Shown here: positions 61,605 to 64,000 of the stretch, piece by piece
Layout of the letters: the number at the start of each line of letters is the position of its first letter
How positions within the stretch are numbered: position 1 is the stretch's first letter
Assembly (NCBI GenBank): GCA_013141055.1
Contig: JABFRS010000002.1
Location: forward strand, 124,001-188,000
Direction of reading: 5' to 3'
Source of the DNA: Cyclobacteriaceae bacterium
GTDB lineage: Bacteria; Bacteroidota; Bacteroidia; Cytophagales; Cyclobacteriaceae
Length of the DNA: 64,000 nucleotides
The notes under the pieces: model-generated
The model's input: the letters and a program-made list of their open reading frames with translations, nothing else
What the model was told of the DNA's origin: nothing
Database searches by the model: none
Translations under genes and position numbers: made by a program

Positions 61605-62207
61605 TTACAGGTTTTCTAAAATTGTTTTAGTCTTTTCAAAAGTGTCGTGCTTATAGGATGGAATGCCCAACGTTGTAGCAGCATCCACAAGCATCTGACG
61701 GTCATCAAAATAAATGCAGTCGGTGGTTTTAGTCTGGGCAATGCCCAATGCCAACTGAAATATTCCGGGATCTGGTTTTCTCATGCCTACTTCACAGGAA
61801 GAAACAAACGCATCGAAGCAATCTCTCAGTCCAAATTTCTGAATGCGGTACTCGTTCATTTCCCTTCCTTCATTATTTATCGCGATGATCCTGCGATGAT
61901 TCTCTTTTTTCCATTTACTGAGCCATGGAATTATTCCTGGCAATTCTTCAGATTGAGCATACATAAAATCGGCAAACTCTTTCTTAGTGAATTTTCTTGG
62001 CTTTCCAAAGATCACAGTATCCAGATATTGATCGAGGCTTATTTTTCCAATCTCGTAGATGTTAAAAATAAATGAATGAAGTTTATCCATTGCGATGATA
62101 TCCAGCTCAAAATGCTTTGCTGCTTTCTCACGCGCGGGATAGTCCCATCCATTCGTTAGTAACACTCCTCCTATATCCAGAAATATTGTTTTAGATCCTT
62201 TTGACAC
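61605..62207 (-). CDS. HAD-superfamily (YihX-like) phosphatase inside the pentose phosphate operon
   Basis: A 200-residue HAD hydrolase. Motif I is FLDIGGVLL (Asp11; the second Asp of the usual DxD is Gly, as in YihX-type enzymes), motif II IAINNEGR, motif III RKPDPGIF with the Lys, motif IV IYFDDRQMLVDAA. YihX of E. coli is an alpha-glucose-1-phosphate phosphatase; here the substrate is unknown. The location between rpiB and gnd suggests a sugar phosphate, perhaps a toxic side product of the pathway. The start codon is GTG at 62207, 8 bp after the rpiB stop. Confidence 0.85.
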   Translation of the reverse strand: MSKGSKTIFLDIGGVLLTNGWDYPAREKAAKHFELDIIAMDKLHSFIFNIYEIGKISLDQYLDTVIFGKPRKFTKKEFADFMYAQSEELPGIIPWLSKWKKENHRRIIAINNEGREMNEYRIQKFGLRDCFDAFVSSCEVGMRKPDPGIFQLALGIAQTKTTDCIYFDDRQMLVDAATTLGIPSYKHDTFEKTKTILENL

Positions 62208-62215
62208 GATAATTT

Positions 62216-62665
62216 TTATTTACCGGTCTCAAGTTTCAAAACCTTATCAAGTCTCCTCTGATACCTTCCACCACCAATGTACTTTGCATTGATGAACGCA
62301 GAAATAAATTCCTCTGCTGCTTTCGTCCCCAACACTCTTCCACCCAGACAGATCAGATTCATATCATCATCTTCTACTCCCTGGTGCGCAGAGAAATTCT
62401 CATGGATCAAGGCAGCTCTCACCCCTGCAACTTTATTCGCTGCCACCGAAGCCCCTACACCACTTCCGCAAATTGCAATGCCGCGCTCCACTTCCTTTGA
62501 TGATACTGCTTTTGCGAGCGGCACCACGAAATCAGGATAGTCATCCGTTGAAACCAGTTCATGAGCACCAAAGTCCCTGACATCATGGCCCTGTGAAGTA
62601 AGCCACGCCTTGATATCTGTCTTCAACAAAAAACCTCCGTGGTCTGCCGCTATTCCAATCCTCAT
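62216..62665 (-). CDS. rpiB: Ribose 5-phosphate isomerase B
   Basis: Interconverts ribose 5-phosphate and ribulose 5-phosphate (also able to isomerise allose 6-phosphate in some bacteria). The 149-residue protein matches the RpiB/LacAB family: GIAADHGGFLLK at the N-terminus, CGSGVGASVAANKVAGVRAAL with the catalytic Cys, and DDMNLICLGGRVLG. RpiA-type genes are not in the window. It starts 8 bp after tkt on the minus strand. Confidence 0.96.
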   Translation of the reverse strand: MRIGIAADHGGFLLKTDIKAWLTSQGHDVRDFGAHELVSTDDYPDFVVPLAKAVSSKEVERGIAICGSGVGASVAANKVAGVRAALIHENFSAHQGVEDDDMNLICLGGRVLGTKAAEEFISAFINAKYIGGGRYQRRLDKVLKLETGK

Positions 62666-62673
62666 CGCAATGA

Positions 62674-64000
62674 CTATTTACCCAGCAACGCTTTTGCTTT
62701 TGTCACCACATTATCTACAGTGAATCCAAAGAACTTCATCAGATCATTGATGGCGCCGGATTCTCCAAATGAATTCATGGTAATCATATCACCTTCATCA
62801 GTAACATATTTATGCCATCCCATTGGAGATCCTGTCTCAACAGCAAGTCTCTTACGGATCGAAGGTGGAAACACTTTTTCCTTATAAGCCTTATCCTGTT
62901 TCTCAAACAATTCCCACGATGGCATGCTTACAACGCGTGCAGGAATTCCCTGCTCTTTCAATTTAGCCTGAGCTTCCATGATCAATGAAACCTCAGAACC
63001 GGTGGCAATCAGAATGACCTTAGGTGTTTCTTCAGAATCTGATAGGATGTAAGCACCCTTCTCAAGCTCTGTTGCTTTACCATACTTTGCCTGATCAATC
63101 ACAGGTAATCCCTGGCGGGTCAATGCGATGATGACAGGACCTGTTGTATGCTCAATCGCCACTCTCCAGGCCTGTGCTGTTTCATTAGCATCCGCCGGAC
63201 GAATCACGACAATATTAGGTATCGATCTTAGGGAAGCCAATTGTTCGATCGGCTGGTGAGTAGTTCCATCCTCACCTAATCCAATGCTATCATGTGTGTA
63301 AACATAGATCGCTCTTACTTTCATGATCGCTGACAGACGGATTGGAGGTCGCATGTATTCAGAGAAGATCAGGAAGGTTGCGCCATAAGGAATAATTCCT
63401 TTTGTCAACACCATTCCATTAAGTATAGAGCCCATTGCATGTTCGCGGATTCCAAAATGGAAATTACGTCCACCGTAATTGGCAGGCGTAAACGCTTCGT
63501 ATTTCTTTAACCATGTTTCAGTAGACGGAGCAAGATCGGCAGCGCCCCCTATCAGGTTTGGAAGCACATCAGCAATTGCATTCAATACTTTTCCGGATGC
63601 CTGGCGGGTAGCAAGTTTTCCATCTTCAGCTTTGAATGAAGGAATTTTATCTTTCCATCCTTGCGGCAATTGACCGCTGCTAAGCAATTCATACTCTTTT
63701 GCTAATTCCGGATGTGCTTTCTTGTAAGATTGGAATAATTCATTCCACTTCTGTTCTTTGGCAATACCTTTCTTGCCACATTCACTATAGAAGTTGGATA
63801 CTTCATCCGAAACAAAGAATGATTGCTCAGGATCAAAGCCAAGATTCTGCTTGGTAAGTTTTAATTCTGCTTCACCAAGCGGTGAACCGTGTGCATGTGC
63901 GGTGTCAACTTTATTAGGACTTCCGAAAGCAATGTGTGTTCTGATCTTGATAATGGATGGCTTATCGGTAACTGCTTTTGCTTTCTTAATAGCATCGGCA
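62674..64000 (-). CDS. tkt: Transketolase (5' end cut by window edge)
   Basis: Thiamine-diphosphate enzyme that transfers two-carbon units in the pentose phosphate and other pathways. The frame is open to the right edge of the window, so the N-terminal part is missing; what remains begins in the middle of the pyrophosphate domain (ADAIKKAKAVTDKPSIIKIRTHIAFGSPNK) and includes RNFHFGIREHAMGSILNGM, GEDGTTHQPIEQLASLRSIPN and IALTRQGLP. The C-terminus ends in VTKAKALLGK. It is the first gene of the pentose phosphate operon in this window; upstream genes cannot be seen. Confidence 0.96.
   Translation of the reverse strand, partial: ADAIKKAKAVTDKPSIIKIRTHIAFGSPNKVDTAHAHGSPLGEAELKLTKQNLGFDPEQSFFVSDEVSNFYSECGKKGIAKEQKWNELFQSYKKAHPELAKEYELLSSGQLPQGWKDKIPSFKAEDGKLATRQASGKVLNAIADVLPNLIGGAADLAPSTETWLKKYEAFTPANYGGRNFHFGIREHAMGSILNGMVLTKGIIPYGATFLIFSEYMRPPIRLSAIMKVRAIYVYTHDSIGLGEDGTTHQPIEQLASLRSIPNIVVIRPADANETAQAWRVAIEHTTGPVIIALTRQGLPVIDQAKYGKATELEKGAYILSDSEETPKVILIATGSEVSLIMEAQAKLKEQGIPARVVSMPSWELFEKQDKAYKEKVFPPSIRKRLAVETGSPMGWHKYVTDEGDMITMNSFGESGAINDLMKFFGFTVDNVVTKAKALLGK

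Overview
The window looks like a chromosomal segment of a free-living Bacteroidota bacterium, most likely of the order Cytophagales. Evidence for this: a secreted subtilase ends in a type IX secretion (T9SS) C-terminal sorting domain; -7 promoter boxes follow the Bacteroidota TAnnTTTG pattern (clearest at the tRNA-Asp gene and the ABC-F gene); there are many short lipoproteins, a LytS/LytTR regulatory pair, a MacB/FtsX permease without its own ATPase, malate:quinone oxidoreductase, and an IorA/IorB-type molybdoenzyme. No phage, integrase, transposase or plasmid gene was found. The assignment is inferred from gene content, not from a database search.

Layout. 1-12.6 kb (minus strand apart from one gene): 3'-truncated gyrA, an LpoB/COG3014/barrel envelope group, rpe, a T9SS subtilase with a lipoprotein, a TrpF-like protein that has lost its catalytic motif (plus strand), a glycosyltransferase, trmB and folC (apparently with a non-AUG start). 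12.6-14.6 kb: a small outer-membrane barrel, then a 1.3-kb non-coding tandem array of about 279-bp units built from nested hairpins and bracketed by two copies of a palindrome. 14.6-19.8 kb: a tight minus-strand run of MBL hydrolase, patatin, urocanate hydratase and acyltransferase, preceded by accA. 20-23.2 kb: a secreted protein, tRNA-Asp, and a two-gene unit encoding an uncharacterised protein and a cytoplasmic HtrA-like protease with a zinc ribbon. 23.2-24.5 kb: a gene-free repeat island with several unrelated inverted repeats and an 11-bp minisatellite.

24.5-31.2 kb is an accessory-looking cluster of small genes: two SMI1/KNR4 paralogues, a NaChBac-type voltage-gated channel whose filter resembles those of calcium channels, a HipA-like kinase with DUF3037 and DUF2461 partners, and SRPBCC and NTF2-like proteins. 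31.2-43.4 kb holds a sensor kinase, mqo, a lipoprotein GH13 glycosidase, an FtsX-type permease, DoxX, a GlxA-type AraC regulator, VOC and SRPBCC proteins and an ABC ATPase. 43.5-57.7 kb holds an ABC-F ATPase, a PLD-like protein, iorBA, adenine deaminase, a VWA protein, the LytS/LytTR pair, an EamA transporter and a cold-shock-domain protein.

57.9-64 kb is a pentose phosphate operon on the minus strand, read tkt (5'-truncated by the window edge) - rpiB - HAD phosphatase - gnd - zwf - pgl. With rpe at 5.9-6.5 kb the window encodes both the oxidative and the non-oxidative arm except transaldolase. The most interesting items are the channel filter, the bracketed hairpin array, the cytoplasmic protease pair, the TrpF-like pseudoenzyme, and the HAD gene placed inside the pentose phosphate operon.
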